A program made the translations under genes and the position numbers. From positions 1,612,001 to 1,676,000 of the forward strand of contig NC_044577.1 of the NCBI RefSeq assembly GCF_901933205.1: a DNA stretch of 64,000 nucleotides, read 5' to 3'. Below, in pieces: positions 1 through 13,628 of the stretch; position 1 is the stretch's first letter; each line of letters opens with the position of its first letter. The notes beneath the pieces were generated by a model. It was not told where the DNA came from and ran no database searches. It was given only the letters and a program-made list of their open reading frames with translations. The stretch comes from Camarhynchus parvulus (Eukaryota; Chordata; Aves; Passeriformes; Thraupidae).

Positions 1-916
<916 letters not shown>

Positions 917-1136
917 TGAATTCTGAAAATGTTGCCATTCCAAGGAGTGTTGTTAGCTCAGCACCTGTAGGACATGAAATAACACGATGTGGACACGCAG
1001 CTCTTCCAAGGCGAAAAGAGAATTTTTTAATTTCTGACCCCAACATTTATAGGTTTCCAAAAGTGACAATGGAGTGGAGGGGTGACAGTGCCACCTCTCC
1101 AGTGACACTGGACAAACCAACAGTCCATCAAATTTC

Positions 1137-1223
1137 TCCTCCTCCATAAAAGAATGCAAAACAATACGTTATTTACAGAAAGTGTAAATAATTTATGGTT
1201 TTGCATTCTTTTATGGAGGAGGA
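1137..1223. repeat. 87-bp near-perfect hairpin (inverted repeat)
   Basis: Two 40-base arms, 1137-1176 and 1184-1223, pair around a 7-base loop (agaaagt). The outer 26 bases of each arm are perfectly complementary, beginning tcctcctccataaaag. The inner 14 bases have three mismatches. Complementarity stops abruptly at both outer ends. Size and loop resemble a pre-miRNA or a tiny palindromic MITE; nothing shows it is transcribed apart from the host intron. Confidence 0.8.
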
Positions 1224-2984
1224 ATGTAAACATCAGAAGGCTTAGACGATCTTAAAAAATCAGGGTGGCAAGCACCAGCCTCGGCTCTGAATGCACAGAG
1301 AAAAGGGAATTGTGAGAAATTAAAGTGTGAGCTTGTGAGGATGGAGCTGAAGCAGCTGAGGCATCACAGTGGTGAATTCAGCTGCCTGGAAGGTGTTTAG
1401 AACCCTTTTTTTTTTTTTTTTTTAATAAATCAGAGTCCCCAAATTAATGTGGAGCATCATTAGGTGTTGAGGTAAGGAAGAGGCACACTTGGAAGGTTAA
1501 CAAGGAGGAAAAATTCAGGTTCACTCCCTAGCCCACGGATCGCGTCAGAACTGGTGTATTTTTTTCAGTATTATTAAATCTTGTGTTATCACATCTCCTC
1601 AGGCACATCCTGAGCTCTAGAATGGCCAACACTTCTGATGCCTCTCATTGTTTGAATATTCAGCTGCTTGTGGAAAAGCTTGTGTTATTTGAGGATAAAA
1701 GGGAAAAGGGGAGAGTTTAAATGTTTGGGTTCTTTTTTTTTACGAGCCAGAAAGCAAAAGCCAAAAAGAACTTCTTTTTCTCCCTTAGTTTAGCTTACTA
1801 TTTCCACACTGCTGTAGCTGTTCAATGCCCTTCTGAAGGGGTAACAATGTGTACAGGAGCCAGGTATGGTATAAAACATGCTTGCAGCTTTAGAAAAGAA
1901 GAAAAGAAACATGCTAGGATTCAACCAAAAGAGCTCCAGAAAAAGAAAGATGAACAAGGGTGGTTGGAGGGCTCAGAAACTGGGGAGTCAACACATAAGG
2001 AGAGATGAAAAAGGGAGACAATGGAATAACATTGTGGGAAAAGGGGAGTGTTGAGTAAGAAAAAGATGTGGTTGTAAGCATGGGAGAGTAAAAAACAGCT
2101 AATTCAGTATCAAAGAATGTTGGAACAAGTTCTGAAAAAAGGATGACAATTGCAGACAGCTGAAGAGACATTAAAAATAGATGTGATAATAGTATACAAC
2201 TGAGAAGGGGCATGTTAACTACTACTTAGTCATCCTTATTTTCCATTTATTTAATTTCTCAATTGCACTTCTATCACATCCGGAATTTATTTCCCCAGCT
2301 ATCTATACAAATCCTTTTTTAAAAAGCCATCAGCTTTTTTTCATAACAGCTCCTGTTGTGTTCTCTTTCCAGTCATTTAACTATCTTTGCTGTTAGTTTC
2401 CCCCTAGTTTATGGCCCGAAGCCAAATTTTAGTTCAACCTTTCATTTTTAATTTGTCCTTTTTTTTTATTTTTTCTTTTAAAGAAACCCTTTTACACCAC
2501 TTATTTTCAAACCTCAATGGCAAATTACAGAGGGGATTTTTCAGAGCTTTCACCATTGGCCCAAGAATATTTTGTTGAAGTCAAAATGAATCAAGACCAG
2601 CTGGATATCGAGAGCCTTTGAAAAATCTCTTTCTGAGCAGTTAATAGGTGTATGTTTTCTTTCTCCTGGGGAGATTGTTTTCACAAGGCACTGGAGCTGG
2701 AGCCTGTGTGGTCCTGGGCTGCAGGCACAGACCCAGAGGGAGCAGTTTGCACTTGGCTCTCTTGTCCCTGATGTCCCTGTTCTGATTGCAGAGTCCATCC
2801 TTCATCCTCCTCTGTCTCCTCTTCCTCTCCTCCTCCTCTTCCAGCATCACACCGTGTCACCTGAAATCTTCTTCCAATAACTCAACAAAACTGTCCCCTC
2901 TCATGGAAACGGGGTCAGTGTGCTTCCAGAAAGGCAGGAGGTTGTTGGCAAGCAGCAGCTCAGTAACACCCAGGGAGCCTCAAA

Positions 2985-3400
2985 GGGAGAAGAATCATTT
3001 AGGGTGGAAAAGTCCTCTGAGATCATCCAGTCCAGCCATTCCCCCAGCACTGCCAAGGCCACCACTACTCCCCTTCCCCAGGTGCCACTGAATTCCTCCT
3101 GGGATGGGGACTCCACCACTGCCCTGGGCCTTTTGTGTAAAGAAATATTCCCCAGTTTCCACCCTGAGCATCTCCTGTCCCAGCCTGAGGCCATTCCCTC
3201 TGCTCCTGTCCCTGTTCCCTGGAGCACAGCCCGACCCCCTGGCTGTCCCCTCCTGTCAGGAGCTGTGCAGAGCCACAAGGGCCCCCTGAGCCTCCTTTTC
3301 TCCAGGCTGAGCCCCTTCCAGCTCCCCCAGCCCCTCCTGGTGCTCCAGCCCCTTCCCAGCTCCATTCCATCCTCTGGACACTCTCCAACAATGCCAGCCC
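2985..3400 (-). mobile_element. CR1 LINE fragment, 3' region
   Basis: Reading the + strand, 'gtggaaaagtcctctgagat' followed by 'catccagtccagcc' is the reverse complement of an avian CR1 3' region. It continues with CR1-typical blocks such as ctcctgtccctgttccctgg and gagcctccttttctccaggc. The element is 5' truncated and non-coding. The open frames on both strands here are accidents of its C/T-rich composition. The same family recurs at 34668-34940 and 38990-39410. Confidence 0.8.
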
Positions 3401-3569
3401 CTCCTTTTACAGTGTTTGTACCTCAGCTTCCTGTCACCTGCCTCTTCTCACATGTCTTCTGAGGCAGAAGGTTCACTCTTCTGTGTGAAGAGGTGAAGAG
3501 TGTTGTGTTCTGTTCTGTTTGGGACTTGCCAGTTGTGTCTCAGGAGTATCATAAAATGCAGGTCCACTA

Positions 3570-3961
3570 ATGAGGGGAGAGAATGATCATCTGACTCCAT
3601 GTTCTCACAAGACTAATTTATTACTTTATTATACTGTATTATATTAAAGAATACTATACTATACTAAAGAATACAGAAAGGATACTTACTGAATGCTAAA
3701 AGATAATAATGAAAACTCCTGACTCTTTCCAGAGTCCCAAACACAGCTTGGCCCTGATTGGCCAAAGAGCCAAAACAGCTCCCAGCAGAATCCAATGGAA
3801 CAATCACCTGTGGGTAAACAATCTCCAAACACATTCCACATGAGCACCACACAGGAGAAGCAAATGAGAGAAGAATTGTTTTCCTTTTCTCTGAGGCTTC
3901 TCAGCTTCCCAGGAGAAAAACCCTGGGTGAAGGGATTTTTTCAGAGGATATAAATGCCACA
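3570..3961 (-). mobile_element. Solo-LTR-like element, family A (copy 4)
   Basis: About 390 bp closely matching, in reverse complement, the copy at 21359-21745. In the sense direction it has a CCAAT-box region (ggccaatcagggccaagc), an AT-rich repeat of the attctttagtatag type, and then aataaatta followed by the 3' end. TGTGGCATT at the sense start resembles the TG of an LTR. There are no coding sequences and no second LTR nearby, so it is probably a solo LTR of an endogenous retrovirus. Confidence 0.65.
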
Positions 3962-4261
3962 CAGGAGGGCCTCAGTGGTTGTTAAATTCTTTAATTTCAC
4001 ACCATCTCTTTCAAGCACAGCCCTGCTGCTGAAAAGCAGCACTTTGGCCACAAGAGCAGAGTGAGGAGTTTCCTCTGGGCATGCCAGGGCTCTGGGCATC
4101 CTTCAGCAGACAGCTAATCTGGCTGGTCCTTGAATCCTTGAATCCTTGGCGGGGCTGGGAGGGGATGGCTGACAGCGAGGACAGGCAGCCTCGTCCGTCA
4201 GCGGGAGCTGAAGGAGAAGCAATGAGGCGTGCTCCAGCTCCTGTCCTTTTAGGAGAAGGGC

Positions 4262-4665
4262 ACACAAAGACTGATAGTGGCTGGAGATTGCCACTAAGGA
4301 CGTCCTAGCAAGACTCAGAAAGGCTCTGCCCAAATCCGGCAGCCTTTGGGATTTCTGGGAGTTGTGTTGGTGTGAGGCAGAGCCACCGAATTGTTGAGGT
4401 GGGAAAGACCTCATGGATCCTTGAGTCCAGCCAGGTTCAGGCTGTTCTGGGTGTTTTCTCCAACACAAAGAGTGATAGTGGCTGGAAATTGCCACTAAGG
4501 ACGTCCTAGCAAGACTCAGAAAGGCTCTGCCCAAATCCTGGCAGCCTTTGGGATTTCTGGGACTTGTGTTGGTACGAGGCAGAGCCACCAAATCGTTGAG
4601 GTGGGAAAGACCTCAAGGATCCTCGAGTCCAGCCAGGTTCAGGCTGTTCTGGGTGTTTTCTCCAA
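4262..4665. repeat. Two-copy tandem duplication, period 201 bp
   Basis: Units 4262-4462 and 4463-4665 are about 95% identical by eye. Both contain gatagtggctgga, ggacgtcctagcaagactca and ttctgggtgttttctcc. Each unit includes a CR1-like 'ttgaggtgggaaagacctca' segment, so a minus-strand CR1 end was duplicated with unique flank. The high identity suggests a recent event. Confidence 0.85.
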
Positions 4666-4895
4666 GCAGTTGAATGTCAGAGGAGTTTAGGTTGGATCGC
4701 AGGGCAAGGTTCTTCCCCCAGAGGGTTCAGGGAATGGGCACAGCCCCAAGGCTGCCAGAGCTCCAGGAGCGTTTGGGTACCACTCCCAGGGTGAGATTGT
4801 TGGGGTGTCTGTGCAGGGCCAGGAGTTGGATCAGTGATCCTTGTGGGTGCTCTGCAACTCTGGATATCCCATGATTCTGTGATTTCCACATCTGT
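4666..4895 (+). mobile_element. CR1 LINE fragment, plus orientation
   Basis: Contains gaatgggcacagccccaagg, ctgccagagctccaggagcg and a tggatatcccatgattctgt end, matching the copies at 39780-40005 and 53745-53995. It is the 3' end of a CR1 subfamily, 5' truncated and non-coding. It directly abuts the 201-bp tandem duplication. Confidence 0.75.
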
Positions 4896-6395
4896 CTTGC
4901 ACTTCAAAGCAGTTTTCAGTTCCAATTATTTCCCTGTTCTCCAGTGCTTGGCTACAAATCTGTCCAGTGACCTAAAAAATTCCCTTGGGGATTTTTCTTC
5001 CCCCGCCATAACGTAGATTTGCACCCTCAGAGGATTACTGCACTTTTGAAGGCCACAAATCCAAAATAGGCCATCAAAGGTGTTCTGGGAGATGCAAACA
5101 TTTTGATCAAAGTGTTTGAGATGCTGCAAATGGGCTCCAGAAGCCCGTGGTGACAATTGTGGGAGAACCATGGTCTCCCTTCCTTCCTTCTGGAAATCCT
5201 GGGCTCCTCGTGCAGAGGAGGAGGAGGAGGATCCTCCTGCAGTTGCTGTTCCCAGGCAGGTACAATGGATCAGAGTTAAATGGTGTGGGTAATTCTAGAT
5301 TTTGTGTTGCCTTCCTTTGGCTCCAGGCACGTTTCAAGTGTCAGCTTTCAAACAGGAATTCTGAGTTCCTTCATTTTCGTCTGCACCAAAGCTGAGGTGT
5401 TCAATGAGGTTTAAATCTGGTCTTCAGCAAACTGGAGCATTTTTACTGCACTTTGCAGGGCTTTTTTCCCCCTCCTTGAACGAGCCTGCTTTGATCATTG
5501 ACCTCTGCCCAAGTATTCAGATATCACGGTGATGGACACTGAGCTCAGGCTGGTTCACCAATTCCAAGGCCTGATGCTCATCCCTTTTATGCCCTTCCAT
5601 AAAGGTCATGCTGATTCTTCTCTCTCCACACTATCTGCACATGCACAGCCCTCTCTTTCTGGGATGGGTTCTTTCATCTCACTTGGTTTATCTTCCTGCA
5701 GCTTTTCTGAGACAATGCTCACAGCAACACAAATGCTGAAGCACCTGTGCTCTGCTTAGAGGAAAATTAAAATTCCATTCCTATCTCAGAAAATCAGATT
5801 CTTGTGAATTTTTTTTTCCCAGGGAGAAGTTTTTCAGTTCTCTGTGCAGAACTTGTCACTGAAAAAAAAATCCCTTGGTGTTTTTGAGGGTAGCAGCAGG
5901 AATGCTTACATTAGGCAAGGTGCCAGCAAGCAGCAGTTTTTTCCCCACCATGCTGCCTGAAGTTGCTCAGAGCAGGATTAGACAGAGCTGTGTTTCAAAG
6001 AGGAATGGCTGCTCAGAGCCTCATCTGTTTGGGTCCCCTTGTGCTGCTGCACTTCCTGGAACAGCCAGGGATAATAGGAAGGCTTGTCAGCTGGAAAACA
6101 AGCAGAAAAATTAAAAAGCTTTCTTGGAAATACTCTTCACAGAAAGATTTTTCCCAGTGTTTATTTTTCTTACTCTTGTTGGTTTAAAAGCTTGGATGGC
6201 TGTGCCAGCTTGAGTCTGCCTCCCCTCCATCCATCTCTGGGATTTTAGGAAAGCCCCAGGCTGCCTTTCAGCACTGGAACCATCCCTGCTCTCCAAGTTT
6301 TTCGTTAACAAGAGATCCAGACAGTGTGTGCTGCAGGGCCAGCACCACCACATCCCAGTGGGATGGGTACATCACTCCTTCCCTTGGGAAAACCA

Positions 6396-6640
6396 AAGGA
6401 TCATGGACTGGGCTGGGTTGGAAGGGACCTCAAAGCCCATCCATGTCACCCCTGCCATGGGCAGGGCCACCTTCCACCATCCCAGGCTGCTCCAAGCCCC
6501 ATCCAGCCTGGCCTTGGGCACTTCCAGGGATCCAGGGGCAGCCACAGCTGCTCTGGGCACCCTGTGCCAGCCTCTCCCCACCTTCCCAGGGAAGAGAATT
6601 CATCATCTCCAGTCTCAGCATCCTGGGGCAAACCCCCCCA
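6396..6640 (-). mobile_element. CR1 LINE 3' end
   Basis: Starts ggttggaagggacctcaaag, then the 'ccatgggcagggccacctt' block and gatccaggggcagccacagc, the reverse complement of the avian CR1 3' untranslated end. It is 5' truncated. The 118-147-residue open frames over it in several frames are not genes. Confidence 0.85.
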
Positions 6641-9600
6641 GCTCTGCTCCGTGGGCGCAGGTGGAGCTGGGAGACGGCGCCTGAGGAGCAGCAAGGGTGA
6701 GCAGCAACTGCAGGAAGACTTTCCAAACTCTCTGAAAGCCATGTTCTTCTTCATCATTTGGTTCTAAAGAGGTTTTGAAGGACAAAGAAGGACCTTTCAT
6801 GTTTCTTCTCAGAACTGTTTTCTTAGCACAAAGGTATTTGTTCTCTGCCCCTTGTGCAGTAATTGCTTTTCCTGGTGCTCTGTGCAGTCCAGCCCCAACA
6901 CCAGGTTTACATTTCTGGCTTTTAGCTAAGGGATGAACCCTACTTTACTGAGAAATCCTTTTTTTTATTTTATTTTCCTGGGGTAAACTGGTAAAGATAC
7001 TTTAAAAACCCTTGTTTTTTAAAAACACACATTTTGTGTCACTGTGTGTTTAAAATGAGCCCTGGTTAAGCAGGAAATTAAAATATATTCATTTGTTTTC
7101 TGTGGAAAAGGTTTAGTGAGACCTCTCATTTGTTCTTTTAGCAATAAGCAAAACCATCAGTGCTTTCAGCTGCTGTCTCCTTGGTGTGTCCCTTTCAGCC
7201 ACCCCATAACCAGAATGACAAGGTGAATTAGAGAAATGCAGTTCTCTGTATAACACCTGAAATTTTGCTTTTTTTTAAGTGAAAAAATCAGAAGCAATAC
7301 AGGGGTCACTGAAATGCATGGAAAAGCTGTGAGCATTTCCCCTGCAGCCTCCCACCCTAAGCTTTCCTGAGCATCCTGGTGATTTACCTGCTGGCATCAT
7401 ACCCTGAGGTGATTTCAGTGTTCTTGGTACCTCATTGTGGTGTCCTCCAAACAATTTTAACAAACATTTCCTTTAGGAAGTGTGGTGGCCACACTGAACT
7501 AAAAAATTCTATCTCTTTAAGCATGATAGAAAAAAAAAGTCATTTGGGATTTTTGGAAGTTTAGTGGAAACAACTCAAGAAGCAAAAGTGGGAGAGCAAA
7601 TTCTTCCTTTGACAGATGGACTTGACATTTTTAATGCTAATACTTACTTATCATACACTGAATTAAGCACCATGATGGAGGAGGGTATTTTTACTTGCTG
7701 CTCTTAGATATGTTTAATTTTTTTTTTGGCTTTTTGTGGTCTGGAAGAAACCTTCTGAACATTGTCAGAGGACAGCATGTTCACAAACCTTCCCAGCACA
7801 AAAAGCCACAGCGTCGTCGCTGCCTTTTCTCTGAAATGTAATCTCTTGACCTGCAGCTGCAGCAAGGGCAAAACCACTCACCTATTAAAGAGTTTGTAAC
7901 CTTTGGAATCCAATCCATTGGATGTGGAGGTCCTTGGATGGATTGTGTTGCTTGAAGTGATGCCCAGAACTGAGCTGCCACCAAAACTTCTTCAAGGAAA
8001 GAGTTTGCAGTTTATTAGAGGATAATTAAGTGCACAGCAAAACAGGTGTTGCCCATGAAGGAATGCCACAAAAGTTATTCCTGGTGATATTGCCATCCTA
8101 ATTATTTTAGCTGGTCCTTATAAATCAGCTATCAATAATTACAGCCTGCTGTGTGATTGGGGTACAGCAACAACACAAAGTCTGGGCATGAATCAGGAGC
8201 GGAAAACAGTAATTCCTTAACAATACCCTATTTTTTGGTTGGTTTTTTTTTTCCAGTTATACTCTCCTTAAAATAAGAGGTATCTTAAGTTTTTCCCCTC
8301 TAAAAAATAAAGACATAAATGTAAAATTCAAAATCCCAAATGCAGCCGCGAATCACACAGAAGAGGAGAATGTTCCCATCCTGTCGTGCAGTATTTCTGT
8401 GCACCTTCTGATAAAGGGTTTAGTGACAGCAGGTTTTGCTTCTGTTTCTGGCCTCTTTAAGTGCCTGAAGTTTTAGGAAGTAAATGTTCATAGTTTTAAA
8501 AAATATTCAGGGCTTAAGGAGAGAGGGATACAAAAGTGGCATTTTGACTGGAATGCTGAATGAAGAAAATAAGCATTTATTTGGAACTGGAGGGGTTGGC
8601 AGGATGAGCAGATTCCTAGGAAGGTTGGGGGGTTTAAACAGGTTTGTAATGCGTTTAGGGTTACTGCTGAATTCTCTTTGTGTACAGTTTGTTGGTCGTC
8701 ATGTCATTTGTGTGGTCTTCCCGTACATGAAACATTTCAGGAACTGCAGCAAATGGCATTTTGCTGAATTTCATATTGGACACAAAAAAACCCCACTTCC
8801 TAAACTTGGGCTTTAATGAGTTTGCTTTTAGTGAGATTTTAGGAGTGTGTTTAGTTAAGTATTTGCATCCTTAGTTTGTAGATTATCTCAGATGAGTTGT
8901 AAGCCTCCCTGACCAACTATTCTCTGCTCTAGCTGCTTTTTAGGAAACAATTTCTTTAAAAATCTCTGAAAACAAAGCAGGTCTTAGCGTTTAGTTGGCA
9001 TTAAATGCCTAGCTGTGTTTTTCCTGCCTGCAAGAGCCCTTCAGGAAGAAACCCCAGCAGTGTGTGCCCATATCTGCTGTCTGTAATGCCAGATGCTCGT
9101 TTGGGCATCTGTGAGTTTATCACCTCTCCCTGTCAAAACTCTCCTGGGCTCTAATTCCACCCATCAGCTGGGACTTCACCCAAAGGAAGCTCAGTCCTGT
9201 GCAGGAGGAGGCAGGAGGGCAGAAATTAAAAAATCCAGCCCCGAATCTTCAGAGCCTGGCTTTCAACCAAGGCAGAAAGGTCAGTGCTTGGGAATCCTCG
9301 AGCCTCGGCTGCCACAGCCTCCCTGACATGAAAGGGCTGCTGCTGCTGCAAGGCACTTATGTTGATGCTGAGGAGTGAAAGACAAGGGAGGTGAAGCTCA
9401 TCTATTGTTTTAGCCCCCTTCATTGCAGGCTAAACAAGTTGAAAGATTCCTGCTTCCCTTCAGAAGCCGGGGTCGGTGGAGGCGGCCGGTTCCGCCCACC
9501 TGGTTGAAAGGAAAAGTGTCACAGTGGTGGTCAGCAGGAAAAGGGATTCTGGAGAGGATGAGGCCTGGGATGAATTGGTGGTGGTTGCACACACTGGCAC

Positions 9601-10721
9601 ATCTGGAGAGAGAGAAAATTTATTTTTATTTTATTTGCCTTTATTTTATTTTCAACGTTTCCCTAAAAATTAGTCCCGTTTTGAGCGCTGCGACAGCAGA
9701 AGGACCCGCTGGGTATCCAGTGCCACGCTGGGATTTGGCCTGATTTTTTGGGGGAAAGAAGAAGTTTTGAGCAGCTTTGTAACTGAATAAAAACAAGTGA
9801 CACCTTAGCATTTCACTGGCTTTGGGTAATTAGTGTCCTCAGCAAAGTGCTTCCAGCTTGACACAGAGATTTTGGTTATGAAAACAGTTCCTGATGTCCA
9901 CAAGGTGATCTTTGCAGAGGTAGCAATGAGTGTTTGTAAAATGTTAATCCTGCTAGAGAGGTTGGTAGTTCTGTTCTTTCAATAAGAATGACTGTTCTAC
10001 AAGTGCCTTCCAGTTTTTCTGGAGTGTAGGGTAATTTAATTCCGTTATTAATCTAGATACCTAAATTAAAATATCATAAAATTAGGTGATTATGTATGAT
10101 AAAGCTACAGCCAGCGAAAAGGTTAAAATCAGGTGCTTAGTATAACTTTGTCCTGTTCATCTCTTCTCTCAAGGCAAAGTGTCACAATTTCAATAAACAG
10201 GGTATTGTGGTGTAGAAGGAAGATCTAGTTCTTGAAGGATGCCTGTGCACTTGGGCTCATCATCTTGTTGGAACTGTCCCACCAGTGGGAAACAGCTTTC
10301 TTTAAAGGGTACAAGTCCTAAATAATTCCCTGCAGAAGCCCTGCTGTGGAGGATTGCCATGGATAGCTCAGGCCTGGAATTCAAGGGGGATTGTGTCATA
10401 TCTGATCTACCCAAGGCTTATTAAACATATCAGCTCGTGGCTGATAAGAGCTCATAATCAAGAAGTACACACAGAACAGTAACAGGTTGTTAATTCCATT
10501 TTAGTTGCAAACCCCTACATTTTAGTCAATTAAGGATTTAGTATGGGTCAAGAAATATTTACCTGTAAATCAAGAAATATTTGTGCTCCCTATTGTTTTG
10601 ATTCTTTGTCAAAGTGTTTGTGACATCTTTTAAAAAACACATCCAAAACTGAGGAGAGTGGTGATAAATATGAACAACTGTACTAAATATATGGCTGAAT
10701 ATGCATATATTGGCTTGCAGA

Positions 10722-10945
10722 CTGAAAGAGTAAATTCAGGTCAGATGTTGGGAAGGAATTCTCCCCTGTGAGGGGAGAAGGGTGCCCAGAGAAGCTGAGG
10801 CTGTCCCTGGATCCCTGGAAGTGTCCAAGGCCAGGCTGGACAGAGTTTGGAGCAACTGGGACAGTGGAAGGTGTCTCTGCCATGGCAGGGGTGGCACTGG
10901 ATGGGCTTTGAGGTCCCTTCCAACCCAAACCATTCTGTGGAAATG
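10722..10945 (+). mobile_element. CR1 LINE 3' end
   Basis: Sense-oriented CR1 end running through gatccctggaagtgtccaag, 'tgccatggcaggggtggcac' and ggtcccttccaacccaaacc to a cattctgtgg terminus. 5' truncated. Confidence 0.85.
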
Positions 10946-11988
10946 GAGACTTTTCATGCAGTGATGATGTTCAGAGGGTGGGTTTGAGGAGCAGTGTGCC
11001 AGTGGAATGTGTTTGAAAGGGCACAAATCCACGAGGATGGGGCTCTCCATAGGAACACCAAGTGGGGAATGCTGTGGGATGGGATTTAATCTGCTGGAGA
11101 TGATGGGAGCTGCCAGGCCTGGAGGAGGTGATGGAGGCTGTAGGTGGGAGTTGCTGGAGATGTGGGCAGGGTGGACCTTCCCTTCCCCTTAAGCAATTGT
11201 CCCACCCCTGGAGCCTTCTCCAGTTCAAAGGCACGACTGGAGCTGTTCCAGTTCCCGTCCTTTGTGGTACTGGTGTCATCCCTGCAGCAGTAATGCTGAG
11301 CTCTTCATTTCCAGCCCCTGGCCTGTCAGTCATTTCAAACCCACGTTGTTTTGTCAAGTTTGAAGCCTTACATCAGCTGAAGTCCTCACTGTAGATGTAC
11401 ATGCCCTGTGTGAGGTTTCAGTGCTGAGCTTGCTGTTATGTTTATTTTATACCCTGTGCTTTAATCTCCTGTTTTCTGTCCCTCCACCTTTCTCTTTACA
11501 GACCAGTTACTTGTGATAGATGTTATGCATCATATGTGGTGTGGAACTCCAGGAAGCAGTAGGTAAAAAGGGAAACTTGAACAGGCCTCATCATTGACAT
11601 TTTCCACCAGTTCTCCCCACCCCCGACTCTAAAAAAGAAAAAAAAAATTAATAAAGGTTTCTTTTGTGAGCGTGAGCTGGAGAAAATTGGCCATTTGTCT
11701 GTGAGGTAATAGGCTTTGGGATAATATGAAAATCTATCAAATGATTAAATTCAATGGCATTAAATCACAATTCATGAAAGGAGAATACTGCACAGTTTAA
11801 TTCTATTTAATTTTTGAGGGGGGAAAAGAAAAAGCCCTTATAAAAAAAAAAAAAAAGAATTTGTTTGAGTTTCTCTTAAGCTGATTTCTCTGTGCTCTTT
11901 CTTAAAAGTGCCTTTCTAGTTGCCGCACAGTGATGTGATCATTATCTGTCACCTCGTCGCCTTGCTGCCTCAACACGCAGTAAAATAC

Positions 11989-12043
11989 AAAAAAAAAAAA
12001 AAAAAGAGAGGGAGAGGGGGAGAGAGAGAAAAAAAAAAAAAAA
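11989..12043. repeat. Purine tract: poly-A / GAGA / poly-A
   Basis: About 55 bases of uninterrupted purine: an A run, an interrupted GA repeat, then another A run. It immediately precedes a unique block of regulatory appearance. Confidence 0.9.
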
Positions 12044-12049
12044 GGAAGA

Positions 12050-12310
12050 CCAGAGGAGCTTGTGAAGTATGACTTCCTATCCCAAGACTCATTGGCTGCG
12101 ATTGGTAGCGCTTGACAGTAATGATCTTATTACAGTACTCTGGACCTTGAAGAGATTTCATGAGGAGAGCGGCCGAGGCCGCGCCGCCGTGTAATCAAGT
12201 GGCGCTGAATATTCCACACGGCTCTGATCACACACTGATTGGGCACAGTTTTAGCCCATCTTCCAGTCAATTATGCATGGCCCCTCGTGCTCCTGTGCTA
12301 GTCAGAAACA
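12050..12310. promoter_or_regulatory. Putative conserved regulatory element
   Basis: Repeat-free, compositionally balanced sequence in an otherwise repeat-rich intron. It contains attggctgcgattggtagcg, a gcggccgaggccgcgccgcc GC-rich core, gtgtaatcaagtggcgctga and caattatgcatggcccc. Dense CCAAT, homeodomain-like and octamer-like words with no coding frame suggest an intronic enhancer. No conservation data are available here. Confidence 0.3.
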
Positions 12311-13628
12311 TTGATGGCTGTTGTCTGGGGCTGGGGAGGGGGGAGGCTGGCAGCCAGCCAGGGGTTTGAAGTGCAGTCATTGCGGGAGAAGTGCTTTTTA
12401 GTTGGAATTGATTACCTTTCTTTGGGTTTTTGCTTAATGGCAAAACTGCATTGGAGAGGGCTTCAGGTGAAAAATGGCCGTATTAGCCATTTAGAGGAGC
12501 TGAACTCCTAGTCAATTTTTAGCTTTCCCCTGTTTCCATCTAATTTATATTTAATGATGTAGCGTTTGATAATATTTAAGATATTTCATTCCCAGTTGCT
12601 GCTGAGCACACATGTTGAGCACATGTTAAATGACAGCAGATCAGCATTCAGCTTTTAGGGATTCATGCAGTTTAACCTCCAGGCTGCCAGAACTGTGGCT
12701 CTGTTTTGGCACCCGTGCCAGGAGACGTCGGGAGGTGACGTTCCCGAGCTGGTTTTATCCCGTAATGAGGATAAATCCCTGGCCTTTAAAACAGGCAGAG
12801 GGTCACTGGCCAGCTCCTTCATTTAGATCCTCGTGTCTCAGAGGCTGATCAGGCTGCTGTTTATTTCTCCCCTATGAAAATGTCACATTTTCCTTCCTTC
12901 AGACACCTTCAAATGAAAATAAAATAATTTAAACCATGCTTATGGAACTCCAGGTGCCAGAGGAGGGAATTGATTGTCAGTGATGCTCCTTGCTCTGTGC
13001 CACCACTCTGCTTTCTCACATTTGAATATCCTGCAATTCCTAATTTTTGGATGCATGTGTGGCTCAGAGATGAGCTTTATAGCTTCTCACTTTATAGTAA
13101 GCTGGAGTACAATGCTGTATTATCCATGCATCAAATGAAGAGCTTATGTTTGGAATGTGCCAGGGGATGGAAAAATGCAATTAAAACTCTTCTCTGGTAT
13201 CACCTCAAATTTTTAATCCCATTAATCAGTACAATTTTTCTCCACCTGCCTGAAATTCTTGCAGTTCTGTAAATTCCCAGCCTTTCCTGAAGGTGCTTCT
13301 GCCACTAAATGCCCCTCTTCTACTGCTTCCCTTTTATTTGGATTGTTTATTTGGTTTGGTTTTTTTCCCTAAAACTAAGCTCAAATTGACCAGTTCCACC
13401 CCTAAAAAAGCAGCTTTAATTTATTTTTTAATTTTTTTGTCTTCTTTAAATCAGTTCTCACTTCCCACATAGGGGCCAGACCAGAATTCACAGCAAAAAA
13501 AAAAAGTTACCTTGGTGGGTTTTTGCTCTTTGAAACAGAACTGTTGGGTTTTGTTCCAGTGAATTCAGGTTCAGCTATTGTCTGAAGTTCCAGATCCAGG
13601 TTTTGGGGGGATTTGTGCCTATTTTGAG

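Noticed and set aside
1137..1223. Rho-independent-terminator interpretation of the hairpin
   Set aside because: The host is a vertebrate, the hairpin is AT-rich without a following T run, and it lies inside an intron.
2901..3462. Open frames of 154 and 180 residues on opposite strands
   Set aside because: Both lie over a CR1 3' region. The Ser/Pro-rich and Trp/Arg/Gly-rich translations reflect C/T-rich composition, and no CR1 reverse-transcriptase motif is present.
3570..3961. Intact endogenous retrovirus between family-A LTR copies
   Set aside because: The copies are far apart or oppositely oriented, and none has gag, pol or env sequence between them; the two same-orientation copies at 21359 and 22256 have only about 510 bp between them.
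4103..4591. 162-residue minus-strand frame with an internal repeat
   Set aside because: The peptide repeat is simply the 201-bp tandem duplication (67 codons) read through. No start context, domain or gene neighbourhood supports it.
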